64,000 nucleotides of DNA from Hordeum vulgare subsp. vulgare (Eukaryota > Streptophyta > Magnoliopsida > Poales > Poaceae). Where the stretch lies: assembly GCF_904849725.1 (NCBI RefSeq), contig NC_058519.1:180719703-180783702 (forward strand), given 5' to 3'. Below the pieces are notes generated by a model. The model was not told the DNA's origin. It saw nothing but the letters and a program-made list of their open reading frames with translations, and searched no databases. Position 1 is the stretch's first letter. Each line of letters starts with the position of its first letter. Both the position numbers and the translations under genes were made by a program. Shown one piece after another: positions 10,578-22,283 of this stretch.

Positions 10578-13176
10578 TTACATTGTAATAAATTTAACAC
10601 CCATACAGTTCTTGTGCTGATCATGCTTTGCCCGTGGAAGAGGTTTTGTCAGCGGGTCTGCTACATTCAGATCCGTGTGCACTTTTCATATATTTACGTC
10701 CTCCCCCTCGACGTAGTCGCGGATGAGGTTGAAGCGTCGTTTGATGTGTCTGGACTTCTTGTGAAACCTTGGTTCCTTTGCTAGTGCAATGGCACCCGTG
10801 TTGTCACAGAACAAGGTTATTGGATTCAGTGCGCTTGGCACCACTCCAAGATCCATCATGAATTGCTTCATCCAGACACCCTCCTTAGCCGCCTCCGAGG
10901 CAGCCATGTACTCCGCTTCACATGTAGAATCTGCTACGACGCTCTGCTTGGAACTGCACCAGCTTACCGCACCCCCATTAAGAATAAATACGTATCTGGT
11001 CTGCGACTTAGAGTCGTCCGGATCTGTGTCAAAGCTTGCATCGACGTAACCTTTTATGGCGAGCTCTTCGTCACCTCCATGCACGAGAAACATCTCCTTA
11101 GTCCTTTTCAGGTACTTCAGGATATTCTTGACCGCCGTCCAGTGATCCACTCCTGGATTACTCTGGAACCTACCTGCCATACTTATGTCCAGGCTAACGT
11201 CTGGTCTAGTGCACAGCATTGCATACATGATAGAACCTATGGCTGAAGCATAGGGGACGGTGCTCATATGCTCTCTATCCTCATCAGTTGCTGGGCACTG
11301 AGTCTTACTCAATCTCGTACCTTGTAAAACTGGCAAGAACCCTTTCTTGGACTGTTCCATTTTGAACCTCTTCAAAACTTTATCAAGGTATGTGCTTTGT
11401 GAAAGTCCTATCACGCGTTTTGATCTATCCCTGTAGATCTTAATGCCTAGAATGTAAGCAGCTTCTCCTAGGTCCTTCATAGAGAAACTTTTATTCAAGT
11501 AATCCCTTATGCTCTCCAAAAACTCTACGTTGTTTTCAATCAGCAATATGTCATCCACATATAATATTAGAAACGCCACAGAGCTCCCACTCACTTTCTT
11601 GTAAATACAAGATTCTCCAACCACTTGTATAAACCCAAATGCTTTGATCACCTCATCAAAGCGTTTGTTCCAACTCCGAGATGCTTGCACCAGTCCATAA
11701 ATGGATCGCTGGAGCTTGCACACCTTGTTAGCATTCTTAGGATCGACAAAACCTTCGGGTTGCATCATATACAACTCTTCCTTAAGGAAACCATTAAGGA
11801 ACGCCGTTTTGACATCCATCTGCCAGATTTCATAATCGAAAAATGCAGCTATTGCTAACATGATTCTGACGGACTTAAGCATCGCTACGGGTGAGAATGT
11901 CTCATCGTAGTCAACTCCTTGAACTTGTGAAAAACCCTTTGCCACAAGTCGAGCTTTATAAACGGTCACATTGCCGTCAGCGTCCGTCTTCCTCTTAAAG
12001 ATCCATTTGTTCTGAATAGCCTTGGCGGCCCTCAGGTAGTACTTCCAAAGTCCACACTTTGTTCTCATATATGGATCCTATCTCGGACTTCATGGCTTCT
12101 AGCCATTTGTTGGAATCTGGGCCCACCATTGCTTCTTCATAATTTGCAGGTTCATTGTTGTCTAACAACATGATTGACAAGACGGGATTACCGTACCACT
12201 CTGGAGCAGCACGTGGTCTCGTCGACCTGCGTGGTTCGACAGAAACTTGAACCGGAGTTTCATGATTATCATCATTAACTTCCTCCTCAACCGGCGTCGC
12301 AACGACAGAGGTTTCCCCTTGCCCTGCGCCACCATCTAGAGGGATGAGAGGTTCGACAACCTCATCAAGTTCTATCTTCCTCGCTCTCAATTCTCTCGAG
12401 AGAAACTCCTTCTCGAGAAAAGCTCCGTTTTTAGCAACAAACACTTTGCCCTCGGATTTGAGATAGAAGGTGTACCCAACTGTCTCTTTTGGGTAGCCTA
12501 TGAAGATGCACTTTTCCGCTTTGGGTTCCAGCTTTTCAGGCTGAAGCTTTTTGACATAAGCATCACATCCCCAAACTTTAAGAAACGACAACTTTGGCCT
12601 TTTGCCATACCACAGTTCGTATGGTGTCGTCTCAACGGATTTTGATGGTGCCCTATTTAAAGTGAATGCAACTGTTTCTAATGCATAACCCCAAAACGAT
12701 AACGGCAAATCGGTAAGAGACATCATAGATCGCACCATCTCTAATAAAGTACGATTACAACGTTCGAACACACCATTACGCTGTGGTGTTCTAGGCGGTG
12801 TCAACTGTGAAACAATTCCACATTGTCTTAAGTGAGCACCAAACTCGAAACTCAGATATTCACCCCCACGATCAGACCGTAGGAACTTGATCTTCTTGTT
12901 ACGATGATTTTCAACTTCACTCTGAAATTGCTTGAACTTTTCAAATGTTTCAAACTTGCGCTTCATTAAGTAGACATAACCATATCTACTCAAATCGTCA
13001 GTGAAGGTGAGAAAATAACGATATCCGCCGCATGCCTCCACGCTCATCGGACCGCACACATCGGTATGTATGATTTCCAACAAGTCACTTGCACGCTCCA
13101 TTGTTCCGGAGAACGGAGTTTTAGTCATCTTGCCCATGAGGCATGGTTCGCACGTGTCAAGTGAATCAAAGTCAAG
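10578..13176 (-). pseudogene. pol: Element A pol: integrase, reverse transcriptase, RNase H (two stops and one frameshift)
   Basis: The frame from 13137 to about 12000 is integrase: HTDVCGPMS, FLRSDRGGEYL and PQRNGVFERCNRTLLEM supply the D-D-E residues. Near 12030 (EGRQGYS in one frame, KAIQNKWIFKRK in the other) a frameshift separates it from RT and RNase H. RT has QMDVKTAFLNGF and LYVDDILLI (plus 11541-11563). RNase H has DSTCEAEYMAASEAAKEG. A TGA at about 10686 after EGEDVNI replaces a sense codon, and the normal tail (VADPLTKPL, KFITM) follows to a stop at 10578. Upstream, a stop at 13177-13179 cuts it from gag. The family's usual single polyprotein is thus in three pieces. Confidence 0.93.
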
Positions 13177-14559
13177 TTACTCCAAAAGTCCATCGGCATG
13201 GAGTTTCTTCATGCGCTTTACACCAATATGACCTAAGCGGCAGTGCCACAAAAACATGGCGCTATCATTGTTAACTCTGACTCTTTTGGTCTCAATGTTA
13301 TGTATGTGTGTATCACTATCAAAATTCAATATGAACAATCCTCTCACATTGGGTGCATGACCATAAAATATGTTACTCACAGAAATAGAACAACCATTAT
13401 TCTCTGACTTAAAAGAGTAACCGTCTCGCAATAAACAAGATCCAGATATAATGTTCAAGCTCAACGCAGGCACTAAATAACAATGATTCAAGTTCATAAC
13501 TAATCCTGATGGTAACTGAAGTGAAACTGTGCCGACGGCGATTGCGTCAACCTTGGAACCATTTCCTACGCGCATCGTCACTTCATCTTTCGCCAGCCTT
13601 CGTCTATTCCGCAGTTCCTGTTTCGAGTTGCAAATATGAGCAACATAACCGGTATCGAATACCCAGGCACTACTACGAGAGCCGGTTAAGTACACATCAA
13701 TAACATGTATATCAAATATACCTGATTTTTCTTTGGCCGCCTTCTTATCTGCCAGATACTTGGGGCAGTTGCGCTTCAAGTGACCCATACCCTTGCAATA
13801 GTAACACTCTGTTTCAGGCTTAGGTCCAGCTTTGGGTTTCTTCGTCGGATTGGCAACAGGTTTGCCGCTCTTCTTTGAATTACCCTTCTTGCCTTTGCTG
13901 TTTCTTTTGAAACTAGTGGTCTTATTCACCATCAACACTTGATGCTCTTTACGGAGTTCAGACTCAGCGACTTTCAGCATCGCAAACAACTCGCCGGGTG
14001 ACTTGTTCATCCCTTGCATGTTGTAGTTCAACACAAAGCCTTTATAGCTTGGCGGCAGTGATTGAAGGATTCTGTCAGTGATAGTCTCTTGCGGGAGTTC
14101 AATCCCCAGCTCAGCTAGACGGTTTGAGTACCCAGACATTTTGAGCACATGGTGACTGACAGACGAGTTCTCCTCCATCTTGCAAGCATAGAATTTATCG
14201 GAGGTCTCATACCTCTTGATCCGGGCGTTCTTCTGAAAGATAAACTTCAACTCCTGGAACATCTCAAATGCTCCATGATGCTCAAAGCGACGTTGAAGTC
14301 CCGGTTCTAAGCCATACAAGACTGCACATTGAACTACTGAGTAGTCCTCCTTACGTGTTAACCAAGCGTTCTTAACATCCTGGTCAACCGTAGCGGGTGG
14401 TTCATCTCCTAGCGCAGCATTAAGGACATAATCCTTCTTCCCAGCTTGTAAGATTAGCTTAAGATTACGAGCCCAGTCTACAATGTTGCTTCCATCATCT
14501 TTCAACTTAGCTTTCTCTAGGAACGTATTAAAATTCAGGGTGACTGTTGCGTGAGCCAT
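13177..14559 (-). pseudogene. gag: Element A gag, protease and GAG-pre-integrase part (460 codons, ended by premature stop)
   Basis: The start MAHATVTLNFNTFLEKAKL is the usual BARE/Angela gag start. The gag core (about residues 1-210) would form virus-like particles. A basic linker precedes the zinc knuckle CYYCKGMGHLKRNC (about residues 250-265). The protease site VFDTGYVAHICN keeps the catalytic D-T-G. The piece ends in the GAG-pre-integrase motif FLWHCRLGHIGVKRMKKLHADGLLE written here as two parts, FLWHCRLGHIG and KRMKKLHADGL, then TAA. In B the frame continues past this site. It could still make gag and PR but not integrase or RT. Confidence 0.93.
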
Positions 14560-15801
14560 GATCTACAACACAAATATATTCAAAGTGGACTTAGACTATG
14601 TTCAAGATAATTAGAGTTTAACTTAATCAAATTACTCACTAAACTCCCACTCAAAAAGTACATCTCTCTAGTCATTTGAGTGGTTCATGATCCACTTACA
14701 CTAGCTGAAGTCCGATCATCACGTGAGTTGAGTATAGTTTCAGTGGTAAGCATCCCTATGCTAATCATATCATCTATATGATTCATGATCGACCTTTCGG
14801 TCTCATGTGTTCCGAGGCCATGTCTGCACATGCTAGGCTCGTCAAGCTTAACCCGAGTGTTCCGCGTGCGTAACTGTTTTGCACCCGTTGTATGTGAACG
14901 TTGAGTCTATCACACCCGATCATCACGTGGTGTCTCGAAACGACAAACTGTAGCAACGGTGCACAGTCGGGGAGAACACAATTTCGTCTTGAAATTTTAG
15001 TGAGAGATCACCTCATAATGCTACCGTCGTTCTAAGCAAAATAAGGTGCATAAAAGGATTAACATCACATGCAATTCATAAGTGACATGATATGGCCATC
15101 ATTACATGCTCCTTGATCTCCATCACCAAAGCACCGACACGATCTTCTTGTCACCGGCGCCACACCATGATCTCCATCAACGTGTCGCCATCGGGGTTGT
15201 CGTGCTACTCATGCTATTACTACTAAAGCTACATCCTAGCAAAATAGTAAACGCATCTGCAAGCACAAACGTTAGTTTAAAGACAACCCTATGGCTCCTG
15301 CCGGTTGCCGTACCATCGACGTGCAAGTCGATATTATCTATGACAACATGATCATCTCATACATCCAATATATCACATCACATCGTTGGCCATATCACAT
15401 CACAAGCATACCCTGCAAAAACAAGTTAGACGTCCTCTAATTTTGTTGTTGCATGTTTTACGTGGTGACCATGGGTATCTAGTAGGATCGCATCTTACTT
15501 ACGCAAACACCACAACGGAGGTATATGAATTGCTATTTAACCTCATCCAATGACATCCTCGATGAAATCCGATTCAACTAAAGTTGGAGAAACTGACACT
15601 TGCCAGTCATCTTTGAGCAACGGGGTTACTCGTAGCGATGAAACCAGTCTCTCGTAAGCGTACGAGTAATGTCGGTCCAAGCCGCTTCAATCCAACAATA
15701 CCGCGGAATCAAGAAAAGACTAAGGAGGGAAGCAAAACGCACATCACCGCCCACAAAAACTTTTGTGTTCTACTCGAGGAGACATCTATGCATGAACCTA
15801 G
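14560..15801 (-). other. Untranslated leader of element A
   Basis: These 1.24 kb lie between the primer-binding site and the gag ATG. In BARE-type elements this leader carries dimerisation and packaging signals. No ORF or repeat of note is seen. It is closely matched by 22284-23540 in element B. Confidence 0.75.
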
Positions 15802-15814
15802 CTCATGATGCCAC
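15802..15814 (-). promoter_or_regulatory. Primer-binding site of element A
   Basis: The minus strand reads GTGGCATCATGAG next to the LTR end. It is a decayed version of the initiator-Met tRNA complement. The same site is seen at 23540-23552 in B. Confidence 0.75.
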
Positions 15815-17626
15815 TATTGGGGAACGCCGCATGGGAAACAGAAAATTTCCTACGCGCACGAAGACCTATCATGGTGATGTCCATCTACGAGAGGGGATAT
15901 TCGATCTACGTACCCTTGTAGACTGTACAGCACAAGCGTTAGTGAACGCGGTTGATGTAGTGGAACGTCCTCACGTCCCTCGATCCGCCCCGCGAACCGT
16001 CCCGCGATCAGTCCCACGATCTAGTGCCGAACGGACGGCACCTCCGTGTTCAGCACACGTACAGCTCGACGATGATCTCGGCCTTCTTGGTCCAGCAAGA
16101 GAGACGGAGAGGTAGATGAGTTCTCCGGCAGCGTGACGGCGCTCCGGAGGTTGGTGGTGATCTTATCTCAGCAGGGCACCGCCCGAGCTCCGCAGAAACG
16201 CGATATAGAGATGAAACCGTGGAGATATGTGGTCGGGCTGCCGTGGCAAAGTTGTGTCAAATCAGCCCTAAAACCTCCGTATATATAGGGGGAAGAGGGG
16301 GAGCCTTGCCTTGGGGTCCAAGGACCCCCAAGGAGTTCGGCCGAGCCAAGGGGGCCAACCCTCCCCTTCCAAACCGAGTCCAACTAGGTTTGGAAGGAGG
16401 AGTCCTTCCCCCTTTTCCCACCTCCTCTTTTTTTCTCTTTGATTTTCTTCCTATGGCGCATAGGGCCTTCTTGGGCTGTCCCACCAGCCCACTAAGGGCT
16501 GGTGCGCCACCCCCAAGGCCTATGGGCTTCCCCGGGGTGGGTTGCCCCCCCGGTGAACACCCAGAACCCATTCGTCATTCCCGGTACATTCCCGGTAAGT
16601 TCGAAAACCTTCCGGTAATCAAATGAGGTCATCCTATATAGCAATCTTCGTTTCCGGACCATTCCGGAAACCCTCGTGACATCCGTGATCTCATCCGGGA
16701 CTCCGAACAACATTCGGTAACCAACCATATAACTCAAATACGCATAACACAACGTCGAACCTTAAGTGTGCAGACCCTGCGGGTTCGAGAACTATGTAGA
16801 CATGACCCGAGGGAATCCTCGGTCAATATCCAATAGCGGGACCTGGATGCCCATATTGGATCCTACATATTCTATGAAGATCTTATCGTTTGAACCTCAG
16901 TGCCAAGGATTCATATAATCCCGTATGTCATTCCCTTTGTCCTTCGGTATGTTACTTGCCCGAGATTCGATCGTCAGTATTCGCATACCTATTTCAATCT
17001 CGTTTACCGGCAAGTCTCTTTACTCGTTCCGTAATACAAGATCCCGCAACTTACACTAAGTCACATTGCTTGCAAGGCTTGTGTGTGATGTTGTATTACC
17101 GAGTGGGCCCCGAGATACCTCTCCATCACACGGAGTGACAAATCCCAGTCTCGATCCATACTAACTCAACGAACACCTTCGGAGATACCTATAGAGCATA
17201 TTTATAGTCACCCAGTTACGTTGTGACGTTTGATACACACAAAGTATTCCTCCGGTGTCAGTGAGTTATATGATCTCATGGTCATAGGAACAAATACTTG
17301 ACACGCAGAAAACAGTAGCAACAAAATGACACGATCAACATGCTATGTCTATTAGTTTGGGTCTAGTCCATCACGTGATTCTCCCAATGACGTGATCCAG
17401 TTACCAAGCAACAACACCTTGTTTATAATCAGAAGACACTGACTATCTTTGATCAACTGGCTAGCCAACTAGAGGCTTGCTAGGGACAGTGTTTTGTCTA
17501 TGTATCCACACATGTATATAAGTCTTCATTCAATACAATTATAGCATGGATAATAAACGATTATCTTGATACAGGAATTATAATAATAACTATATTTATT
17601 ATTGCCTCTAGGGCATAATTCCAATA
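15815..17626 (-). repeat. Element A 5' LTR
   Basis: It is 1812 bp and is bounded by TATTGGGGAA (15815) and TTCCAATA (17626). Both termini carry the same G-to-A type change from TGTTGG/CCAACA. A TATA-like run at 16280-16287 (minus sense) would be the promoter that drives the element. It is followed on the plus side by the GATAC target copy and the rest of the B LTR. Confidence 0.95.
16280..16287 (-). promoter_or_regulatory. TATA box in the 5' LTR of element A
   Basis: TATATATA lies inside a GC-rich LTR context (CCTCCG on one side, GGGGGAAG on the other). It is conserved in both LTRs of A and, as CTATATATAGG, in B (25548-25558). It is the expected position of the BARE-type promoter. Confidence 0.55.
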
Positions 17627-18264
17627 GATACATATTTCAATCTCGTTACCGGCAAGTCTCTTTACTCATTCTGTAATACAAGATCCCGTGACTTATACTT
17701 AGTCACATTGCTTGCAAGGCTTGTGTGTGATGTTGTATTACCGAGTGGGCCCTGAGATACCTCTCCGTGACACGGAGTGACAAATCCCAGTCTTGATCCA
17801 TACTAACTCAATGGACACCTTTGGAGATACCTGTAGAGCACCTTTATAGTCACCCAGTTACGTTGTGATGTTTGATGCACACAAGGTACTCCTCCGATGC
17901 GAGTGAGTTATATGATCTCATGATCATAGGAATAAATACTTGACACACATAAAACAATAGCAATAGAACGACACGATCAATATGCTACGTTCATAGTTTG
18001 GGTCTAGTCCATCACATCATTCTCCTAATGATGTGATCCAGTTATCAAGTGAAAACACTTGCATATAGCCAGAAAACCTTGACCATAATTGATCAACTGG
18101 CTAGCCAACTAGAGGCTTGCTAAGGACATTGTTTTGCCTATGTATCCACACATGTATCTATGTTTTCATTCAATACAATTATAGCATGGATATTAAACAA
18201 TTATCTTTAAACAGGAAATATAATAATAACTATTTATCATTGCCTCTATGGCATATTTCCAAAA
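17627..18264 (-). repeat. Element B 3' LTR, upstream part after element A
   Basis: The B LTR resumes after A with ATATTTCAATCTCGTTACC and ends at CCAAAA (18264), a mutated CCAACA terminus next to the polypurine tract. Bases 17627-17631 are the target duplication of A. Confidence 0.9.
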
Positions 18265-18279
18265 GTCTCCCACTTGCAC
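18265..18279 (-). promoter_or_regulatory. Polypurine tract of element B
   Basis: The minus strand reads GTGCAAGTGGGAGAC, identical to the tract of A, directly next to the LTR terminus. Confidence 0.75.
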
Positions 18280-18316
18280 TAGAGTCAATAATCTAGTCCT
18301 CACATCGCCATGCGAT

Positions 18317-21300
18317 TTACATTGTAATAAATCGAATACCCATACAGTTCTGGTGTTGATCATGTTTTGCCCGTTGAAGAGGTTTAGTCAACGGGTCTGC
18401 TACATTCAGATCCGTGTCCACTTTGCAAATATTCACGTCCTCTCCTTCGACGCAGTCGCGGATGAGGTTGAAGCGTCGTTTGATGTGTGTGGTCTTCTTG
18501 TGAAACCATGGTTCCTTTGCTAAGGCAATGGCACCAGTGTTGTCACCTAACAGAGTTATTGGATTTAGTGCGCTCGGCACAACTCCAAGATCTGTCATGA
18601 AGTGCTTCATCCAGACACCCTCCTTTGCTGCCTCCGAGGCAGCCATGTACTCCACTTCACATGTAGAATCTGCTATGACGCTCTCCTTGGAACTACACCA
18701 GCTTACTGCACCCCCATTAAGAATAAATACGTATCCGGTTTGCGACTTAGAGTCATCCGGATCGGTGTCAAAACTTGCGTCGATGTAATCTTGTACGACG
18801 AGCTCTTTGTCACCTCCATAAACGAGAAACATTTCCTTAGTCCTTTTCAGGTACTTCATAATATTCTTCACCATCGTCCAGTGATCCACTCCTGGATTAC
18901 TCTGAAACTTGTCTGCCATACTTATGGCCAAGATGACGTCTGGTCTAGTGCACAACATTGCATACATAATAGAACCTACGGCTGAAGCGTAGGGGACGGA
19001 ACTCATTTGTTCTCTATCTTCCGCAGTTGCTGGGCACTGAGTCTTACTTAATTTTATACCTTGTAACACTGGCAAGAACCCTTTCTTGGACTGATCCATT
19101 TTGAACTTCTTCAAAACTTTATCAAGGTATGTGCTTTGTGAAAGTCCTATCAGGCGTTTCGATCTATCCCTATAGATCTTAATGCCTAGAATGTAAGCAA
19201 CTTCTCCTAGGTCCTTCATAGAGAAACTTTTATTCAAGTAATCCTTTATGCTCTCCAAAAGCTCCACGTTGTTTCCAATCAGCAATATGTCATCCACATA
19301 TAATATTAGAAACGCCACAGAGCTCCCACTCACTTTCTTGTAAATACAAGATTCTCCAACCACTTGTATAAACCCAAATGCTTTGATCACCTCATCAAAG
19401 CGCTTATTCGAACTCCGAGATGCTTGCACCAGTCCATAAATGGATCGCTGGAGCTTGCTTACTTTGTTAGCATTCTTTGGATCGACAAAACCTTCGGGTT
19501 GCATCATATAAAACTCTTCCTTAAGAAAACTGTTAAGGAAAGCCGTTTTGACATCCATCTGCCAGATTTCATAATCGTAAAAGGCATCTATTGCTAACAT
19601 GATTCGGACGGACTTAAGCATCGCTACCGGTGAGAATATATCATCGTAGTCAACTCCTTGAACTTGTGAAAAACCCTTTGCCACAAGTCGAGCTTTATAA
19701 ACGGTCACATTACCGTCTGCGTCCGTCTTCTTCTTAAAGATCCATTTGTTGTGAATAGCCTTGCGACCTTTAGGTAGTACTTCCAAAGTCCACACTTTGT
19801 TCTCGTACATGGATCCTATCTCGGACCTCATGGCCTCCAGCCATTTGTTGGAATCCGGGCCCACCATTGCTTCTTCATAATTCGCAGGTTCATTGTTGTC
19901 TAACAACATAATTGATAAGACATGATTACCGTACCACTCAGGAGCAGTACGTGATCTTGTCGACATGCGAGGTCCGATAGGAACCTGATCCGAAGTTTCA
20001 TGATCATCATCATCAACTTCCTCCTCAACCGGCGTTGCAACGAAAGGGGTTTCCCCTTGCCATGCGCCACCACCTAGAGGGATTAGAGGTTCGACAACCT
20101 CATCAAGTTCTATCTTCCTCCCAGTCAATTCTTTCGAGAGAAACTCCTTCTCATTAAAAGCTCCGTTTTTAGCAACAAACACTTTGCCCTCGGATTTGAG
20201 ATAGAAGGTGTACCCAACTGTCTCTTTTGGGTAACCTATGAAGATGCACTTTTCCGCTTTGGGTTCCAGCTTTTCAGGCTGAAGCTTTTTGACATAAGCA
20301 TCACATCCCCAAACTTTAAGAAACGACAACTTTGGCCTTTTGCCATACCACAGTTCGTATGGTGTCGTCTCAACGGATTTTGATGGTGCCCTATTTAAAG
20401 TGAATGCAACTGTTTCTAATGCATAACCCCAAAACGATAACGGCAAATCGGTAAGAGACATCATAGATCGCACCATCTCTAATAAAGTACGATTACAACG
20501 TTCGAACACACCATTACGTTGTGGTGTTCTAGGCGGTGTCAACTGTGAAACAATTCCACATTGTCTTAAGTGAGCACCAAACTCGAAACTCAGATATTCA
20601 CCCCCACGATCAGACCGTAGGAACTTGATCTTCTTGTTACGATGATTTTGAACTTCACTTTGAAATTGCTTGAACTTCTCAAACGTTTCAGACTTGTGCT
20701 TCATCAAGTAGTCATAATCATATCTACTCAAATCGTCAGTGAAGGTGAGAAAATAACAATGTCCGCCGCGCGCCTCCACGCTCATCGGACCGCACACATC
20801 GGTATGTATGATTTCCAACAAGTCAATTGCACGCTCCATTGTTCTGGAGAACGGAGTCTTAGTCATCTTGCCCATGAGGCATGGTTTGCACGTGTCAAGT
20901 GAATCAAAAAGTCCATCGGAATGGAGTTTCTTCATGCGCTTTACACCAATATGACCTAAACGACAATGCCATAAAAACATGGCGCTATCATTGTTAAGTC
21001 TAACTCTTTTGGTCTCAATGTTACGTATATGTGTATCATCGCTATCAAGATTCAATATGTATAATCCTCTCACATTGGGTGCATGACCATAAAAGATATT
21101 ACTCATAGAAATAGAACAACCATTATTCTCATACTTAAATGAGTAATCATCTCGCAATAAACAAGATCCAGATATAATGTTCATGCTTAACACAGGCACT
21201 AAATAACAATTATTTAAGTTCATAACTAATCCTGATGGTAACTGAAGTGAAACTGTGCCGACGGCGATTGCATCAACCTTGGAACCATTTCCCACGTGCA

Positions 21301-21421
21301 TCGTCACTTTATCTTTCGCCAGCCTTCGCTTATTCCACAGTTCCGGTTTCGAGTTGCAAATATGAGCAACAGAACCGTTACCGAATACCCAGGCACTACT
21401 ACGAGAGCTGGTTAAGTACAC
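18317..21421 (-). CDS. pol: Element B pol: long intact integrase-RT-RNase H frame with a dead protease site (1034 codons)
   Basis: A single open frame runs from the protease site to the normal family C-terminus (FITM, stop at 18317-18319). At residues 12-16 the protease reads V-F-G-N-G, where the family has V-F-D-T-G, so the catalytic Asp is gone. GAG-pre-integrase HCRLGH lies near residue 150. Integrase has TDVCGPMS (about 205), FLRSDRGGEYL (about 266) and NGVFERCNR (about 300), preserving D-D-E. RT has QMDVKTAFLN and YVDDILLIGNN (about 708). RNase H has DASFDTD (about 881) and EVEYMAASEAAKEG (about 925). The annotated start is only the first Met in the frame; the natural product would be a gag-pol polyprotein, and gag upstream is frameshifted. 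Bases 20156-20649 are nearly identical to A. Confidence 0.93.
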   Translation of the reverse strand: MYLTSSRSSAWVFGNGSVAHICNSKPELWNKRRLAKDKVTMHVGNGSKVDAIAVGTVSLQLPSGLVMNLNNCYLVPVLSMNIISGSCLLRDDYSFKYENNGCSISMSNIFYGHAPNVRGLYILNLDSDDTHIRNIETKRVRLNNDSAMFLWHCRLGHIGVKRMKKLHSDGLFDSLDTCKPCLMGKMTKTPFSRTMERAIDLLEIIHTDVCGPMSVEARGGHCYFLTFTDDLSRYDYDYLMKHKSETFEKFKQFQSEVQNHRNKKIKFLRSDRGGEYLSFEFGAHLRQCGIVSQLTPPRTPQRNGVFERCNRTLLEMVRSMMSLTDLPLSFWGYALETVAFTLNRAPSKSVETTPYELWYGKRPKLSFLKVWGCDAYVKKLQPEKLEPKAEKCIFIGYPKETVGYTFYLKSEGKVFVAKNGAFNEKEFLSKELTGRKIELDEVVEPLIPLGGGAWQGETPFVATPVEEEVDDDDHETSDQVPIGPRMSTRSRTAPEWYGNHVLSIMLLDNNEPANYEEAMVGPDSNKWLEAMRSEIGSMYENKVWTLEVLPKGRKAIHNKWIFKKKTDADGNVTVYKARLVAKGFSQVQGVDYDDIFSPVAMLKSVRIMLAIDAFYDYEIWQMDVKTAFLNSFLKEEFYMMQPEGFVDPKNANKVSKLQRSIYGLVQASRSSNKRFDEVIKAFGFIQVVGESCIYKKVSGSSVAFLILYVDDILLIGNNVELLESIKDYLNKSFSMKDLGEVAYILGIKIYRDRSKRLIGLSQSTYLDKVLKKFKMDQSKKGFLPVLQGIKLSKTQCPATAEDREQMSSVPYASAVGSIMYAMLCTRPDVILAISMADKFQSNPGVDHWTMVKNIMKYLKRTKEMFLVYGGDKELVVQDYIDASFDTDPDDSKSQTGYVFILNGGAVSWCSSKESVIADSTCEVEYMAASEAAKEGVWMKHFMTDLGVVPSALNPITLLGDNTGAIALAKEPWFHKKTTHIKRRFNLIRDCVEGEDVNICKVDTDLNVADPLTKPLQRAKHDQHQNCMGIRFITM

Positions 21422-22283
21422 ATCAATAACATGTAGACGAATATACCTGATTTTTCATTGGCCGCCTTCTTATCAGTCAGATACTTGGGGCACTTGCGCT
21501 TCTAGTGACCAAGACCCTTGCAATAATAACACTCCATTTCAGGCTTAGGTCCAGCTTTGGGTTTCTTCGTCGGATTGGCAACAGGCTTGCCGCTCTTCTT
21601 GGAATTACCCTTCTTTCCTTTGCCGTTTCTCTTGAAACTAGTGGTCTTATTCACCAACGACACTTGATGCTCTTTATGGAGTTCTAACTCTGCGACTTTC
21701 AGCATCGCGAATAACTCGCCGGGTGACTTGTTCATCCCTTGCATGTTATAGTTCAACACAAAGCTCTTGTCGCTTGGTGGCAGTGATTGAAGAACTCTGT
21801 CAGTGATAGCCTCTTGCGGGAGTTCAATCCCCAGCTCAGCTAGACGGTTTGAGTACCCTGACATTTTGAGCACACGTTCACTGACACACGAATTCTCCTC
21901 CATCTTGCAAGCATAGAATTTATCGAAGGTCTCATACCTCTCGATCCGGGCGTTCTTCTGAAAGATAAACTTCAACTCCTGGAACATCTCAAATGCTCCA
22001 TGACGCTCAAAGCGACGTTGAAGTCCCAACTCTAAGCCATACAAAACTGCACATTGAACTACTGAGTAATCCTTCTTGCGTGTTAACCAAGCGTTCTTAA
22101 CATCTTGGTCATCACCGGCGGGTGGTTCATCTCCTAGCGCAGCATTAAGGACATAATCCTTCTTCCCAGCTTGCAGGAGCATTTAAGATTATGAGTCAAG
22201 TCTATAAAGTTGCTTCCATCATCTTTCAACTTAGCTTTCTCTAGGAACGCATTAAAATTCAGGGTGACTGTCGCGTGAGCCAT
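21422..22283 (-). pseudogene. gag: Element B gag (frameshifted)
   Basis: The start ATG is at 22281-22283 (MAHATVTLNFNAFLEKAKL). A frame change near 22185 separates the start from a 226-codon stretch (22182-21502) that keeps the gag core (QCAVLYGLELGLQRRFERHG, KMSGYSNRLAELGIELP) and the first half of the knuckle CYYCKGLGH. A stop at 21502-21504 follows in place of the third knuckle part, and the frame shifts again before pol. No working gag-pol fusion can be made. Confidence 0.9.

Larger units (their letters stand above)
8712..17626 (-). mobile_element. Element A: near-complete Angela/BARE1/WIS-type Ty1-copia retrotransposon inside the LTR of B
   Basis: It is an 8915-bp element with LTRs of 1814 and 1812 bp and a 5.3 kb internal domain. 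Flanks are CATAC (8707-8711) and GATAC (17627-17631), a 5-bp target duplication with one mismatch inside the B LTR. The first 240 or so LTR bases differ at 8 positions by eye (about 3 percent), so it is the younger insertion. Internal order in minus sense is PBS, gag, PR, IN, RT, RNase H and PPT. It carries a premature stop, a frameshift and a late stop, so it is not autonomous. Confidence 0.95.
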
